From Promethearchaeota archaeon (GTDB lineage Archaea > Asgardarchaeota > Lokiarchaeia > Sigynarchaeales > MK-D1): a stretch of 6,907 nucleotides of DNA. A program made the position numbers and the translations under genes. Below, piece by piece: positions 5,605-6,907 of the stretch; within the stretch, counting starts at the first letter, position 1, and each line of letters starts with the position of its first letter. The notes beneath the pieces were generated by a model that saw only the letters and a list, made by a program, of their open reading frames with translations, made no database searches and was not told the origin of the DNA. Where the stretch lies: positions 1-6,907 of the forward strand of contig JAEOUK010000251.1 in assembly GCA_016839385.1 (NCBI GenBank), given 5' to 3'.

Positions 5605-5655
5605 TTTTTCTAATTCCTGCCTTCCGGCTAATTGGTTTTAAGAGTTTTTGTTTTT
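5605..5655 (+). terminator. T-tract terminator region upstream of the two-helix membrane peptide gene
   Basis: Three runs of five T occur on the plus strand (5605-5609, 5645-5649, 5651-5655); the first follows the palindrome AAACATGTTT. They would stop a plus-strand transcript arriving from the 5300-5569 region before the promoter at 5685. This indirectly suggests that a plus-strand transcript exists there. Confidence 0.35.
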
Positions 5656-5684
5656 AATTCACTTAACTCAATAGACAGACAAGG

Positions 5685-5692
5685 ATTTAAAT
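5685..5692 (+). promoter_or_regulatory. TATA-like promoter of the two-helix membrane peptide gene
   Basis: ATTTAAAT predicts transcription start near 5715, giving a leader of about 13 bases just long enough to hold the Shine-Dalgarno at 5717-5725. Confidence 0.45.
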
Positions 5693-5716
5693 GGGTGAAT
5701 AATACATCAGTTCTTA

Positions 5717-5725
5717 GAGGGTGAT
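5717..5725 (+). promoter_or_regulatory. Shine-Dalgarno site deciding the start at 5728
   Basis: GAGGGTGAT matches the archaeal Shine-Dalgarno GAGGTGAT with one extra G; GAGG ends 7 bases before ATG 5728. It is the clearest ribosome binding site in a window where most genes lack one. An out-of-frame ATG at 5724 overlaps it and is unlikely to be used. Confidence 0.55.
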
Positions 5726-5727
5726 GA

Positions 5728-5961
5728 ATGCTGAATAATGAATCAGAAATTATCAAGCTAAAAAAAAGTATGAAAACAATAGCGATAATATTGGGAATTT
5801 TGGCGATTTACGTTGTAATAATGCCTATAATGTCTTTATTTTTGATATATAATCCTGAAATTGCTATCTTAATCTTAATAGTGCAAATTAGTTTAGTAGT
5901 CGTGTTTGTATTGGTTGTGGGATTTTTCTTCTCTGAAAGACCATGGAAGATTTTGGATTAA
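5728..5961 (+). CDS. Small two-helix membrane protein, function unknown
   Basis: A 77-residue protein I do not recognise. A short charged N-terminus (MLNNESEIIKLKKSMK, 1-16) precedes two hydrophobic helices at about 17-40 and 44-68, joined by a very tight turn (YNPE), then a short tail SERPWKILD. This makes a helical hairpin; the Lys cluster before helix 1 and the Arg/Lys in the tail suggest both ends are cytoplasmic. There is no signal-peptidase or lipoprotein motif. Support for a real gene comes from the TATA-like box, a good Shine-Dalgarno and downstream T tracts, all correctly spaced. It stands alone between non-coding stretches. It could be a subunit or regulator of a larger membrane complex, but nothing in the context identifies one. 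Confidence 0.7.
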   Translation: MLNNESEIIKLKKSMKTIAIILGILAIYVVIMPIMSLFLIYNPEIAILILIVQISLVVVFVLVVGFFFSERPWKILD

Positions 5962-6023
5962 ACCGAGTAGGACGTAGTCAAAAATTCATCATATGAGCAT
6001 TAAATAACTTGTTTACCTAATGA

Positions 6024-6072
6024 TTTTTATAAAACACTAATGAAATGAATTTTACTTTTTAAGTTCTTTTTT
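6024..6072 (+). terminator. T-tract terminator after the two-helix membrane peptide gene
   Basis: Plus-strand T runs at 6024-6028, 6056-6060 and 6067-6072 follow the stop at 5961. Successive T tracts without a strong hairpin are the usual archaeal terminator form. The spacer ends at the convergent stop of the 6138-6770 gene. Confidence 0.45.
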
Positions 6073-6137
6073 AAATTGTTTGGAAGTCCTAATAACTTGT
6101 AGGTGAAATCTGAATCGAATCCTTGGATCACCAGCAT

Positions 6138-6770
6138 TTAATCATCATCTTCCTCGTCGTCATCGTCGATTTTTTCCCCTGATTCTAATTTATTGATGTA
6201 GTCAATAATCTTTTGGAAAATTCCACGTTTTTTCGGATTATTCTCAATAGCATTTATTACTACTTTTTTGAAACATCCGTAGAATTTTTCTTCAAAATCA
6301 GGAAATTCTTGCAATATTTCCTCGATAGAGGTTTCTCGCTGACGAATTGCGACAATTTTTTGTTTTTCAGGTGCTCTTGGAGAAATTATTTCATCTTTTG
6401 TGAAAACCCATAATTCCCCGTCTCGAGTCAAATAAATTTCCTCCCCTACAAATCTTTCCAATTTATCTTTAGGAATGTTATTTTGTTCTGAAAATTCATT
6501 TCGAGCATTATAACGTCTATCTTCGAGTTCACGCGCTTGTTTATTTTCATAAATCAATATTCCTGGTTCTCGAAAATATTGTGCAACAATTTGCAAATTA
6601 CCTCTAGAGTTTGTCACATAGGACAAATCAGTAATTATTTTTCCATCAAGAAATCTGATTATATTTTGAATATTATCAAGGGTTTCTTGAATTCGTTCAA
6701 GAGATTGTTCTTCATCTTCTTCAAGCTCTTCTCCTACTTCTTCTAACAACTCATTAAATTTTTCATTCAT
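6138..6770 (-). CDS. Unrecognised soluble protein with acidic N- and C-terminal tails
   Basis: A 210-residue protein with no family I recognise. Residues 1-40 are a strongly acidic, probably helical stretch (ELLEEVGEELEEDEEQSLERIQ, then LDNIQNIIRFL). A mixed alpha/beta core follows: strands at about 43-64 (KIITDLSYV, LQIVAQYF), GILIYEN (70-76), a charged helix (77-95), EEIYLTRDGELWVFTKDEI (about 110-128, likely a beta hairpin), KIVAIRQR (138-145), then helices to about 195. The tail (201-210) is almost pure Asp/Glu (IDDDDEEDDD). Acidic tails of this kind occur on chaperones, histone-binding and nucleic-acid-mimicking proteins, but no role can be claimed. The single Cys is at 166. Start ATG 6770 is supported by a TATAAA box at 6804-6809 and GTGAT at 6776-6780; the short leader would be about 10 bases. 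It is divergent from a possible gene at 6876. Confidence 0.75.
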   Translation of the reverse strand: MNEKFNELLEEVGEELEEDEEQSLERIQETLDNIQNIIRFLDGKIITDLSYVTNSRGNLQIVAQYFREPGILIYENKQARELEDRRYNARNEFSEQNNIPKDKLERFVGEEIYLTRDGELWVFTKDEIISPRAPEKQKIVAIRQRETSIEEILQEFPDFEEKFYGCFKKVVINAIENNPKKRGIFQKIIDYINKLESGEKIDDDDEEDDD

Positions 6771-6803
6771 ATTTCATCACTATATAGGGGTTATAACATT
6801 ACG

Positions 6804-6844
6804 TTTATACCCATATCAACAAAGAGTCATAATGGGTATTTAAA
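6804..6844. promoter_or_regulatory. Divergent promoter pair built on a mirrored ATGGGTAT element
   Basis: Minus-strand ATGGGTATAAA (6804-6814) faces plus-strand ATGGGTATTTAAA (6832-6844). The shared 8 bases form a perfect inverted repeat (6807-6814 and 6832-6839) with a 17-base gap. Each half contains or abuts a TATA box placed correctly for the ATG at 6770 (minus) and an ATG at 6876 (plus). It may be two similar promoters, or a dyad bound by a regulator that controls both. Confidence 0.5.
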
Positions 6845-6863
6845 TCTTTGCATCACCCCTAAG

Positions 6864-6882
6864 AAATGCCTACAAATGCCTA
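6864..6882. repeat. Tandem 9-base repeat AAATGCCTA, period 10
   Basis: AAATGCCTA occurs at 6864-6872 and again at 6874-6882, one helical turn apart. Each copy contains an ATG; only the second opens a frame that stays open to the window edge. It may be an operator near the transcript start or a recent small duplication. Confidence 0.5.
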
Positions 6883-6907
6883 GATACTGCATAAAATTAA
6901 ATTACTA
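6876..6907 (+). CDS. Possible start of a gene running off the right edge
   Basis: From ATG 6876 the frame reads MPRYCIKLNY and is open to the end of the window. A TATTTAAA box at 6837-6844 predicts transcription start near 6867, about 9 bases upstream. The ATG at 6866 reaches a stop after four further codons and is rejected. With only ten residues nothing can be said about function, and the call rests on promoter position alone. Confidence 0.25.
   Translation, partial: MPRYCIKLNY

Noticed and set aside
6003..6100. AATAACTTGT occurring twice (6003-6012, 6091-6100)
   Set aside because: A ten-base repeat in AT-rich spacer with no similarity around it and no target duplication or mobile-element feature; probably chance.
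6213..6746. Two short plus-strand open frames (6213-6413, 6537-6746)
   Set aside because: Both are opposite the 210-residue gene and are Phe/Ile/Tyr-rich, as expected for the reverse of Lys/Glu-rich coding sequence.
1..6907. CRISPR array, insertion sequence, rRNA or replication origin
   Set aside because: No regularly spaced long repeats, no transposase or terminal inverted repeats, no rRNA-like conserved blocks and no origin-type repeat cluster were seen.

Overview
The window is AT-rich DNA, roughly one third G+C by eye, almost certainly from an archaeon and most likely an Asgard archaeon (Promethearchaeota). Three things point there. One gene encodes a Rab/Ras-like small GTPase fused to an N-terminal Roadblock/LC7 domain. 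One gene encodes a two-repeat TATA-binding-protein (TBP) fold. Most genes have an AT-rich TATA-like box about 24-28 bases before the first ATG and no Shine-Dalgarno motif, the usual layout of leaderless archaeal genes. The lineage within Asgard cannot be set from this sequence.

Layout. 1-506 (minus): N-terminal part of a nucleotide-sugar (UDP-glucose/GDP-mannose type) dehydrogenase, running off the left edge. 656-1516 (minus): multi-pass membrane protein of unknown function. 1600-1839 (plus): small CxxC protein. 1851-2621 (minus): ATPase activator of the HgdC/BadF type. 2775-3737 (plus): Roadblock-GTPase fusion. 3786-4205 (minus): unrecognised helical protein. 4310-4912 (minus): divergent TBP-like protein. 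4913-5404: gene-poor stretch with short repeats and dyads. 5405-5569 (plus): possible small gene. 5728-5961 (plus): two-helix membrane peptide with a good Shine-Dalgarno. 6138-6770 (minus): unrecognised protein with acidic ends. 6876-6907 (plus): possible start of a further gene, cut by the right edge.

Gene cooperation. The genes look mostly like single transcription units with their own promoters, often in divergent or convergent pairs, and not like one operon. No complete pathway is encoded. The dehydrogenase belongs to surface polysaccharide or glycan precursor synthesis, the activator to radical dehydration or reduction of CoA thioesters (its partner enzyme is absent here), the GTPase to regulatory or membrane-associated switching, and the TBP-like protein to transcription initiation. 

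The items most worth a second look are the Roadblock-GTPase fusion, the divergent TBP, the repeat-bearing region 4913-5404 beside it, a 15-bp direct repeat in the divergent promoter region at 2693-2727, and a mirrored ATGGGTAT promoter pair at 6807-6839. Several of the longest possible starts are TTG codons; the downstream ATG is preferred where promoter position or family length supports it.
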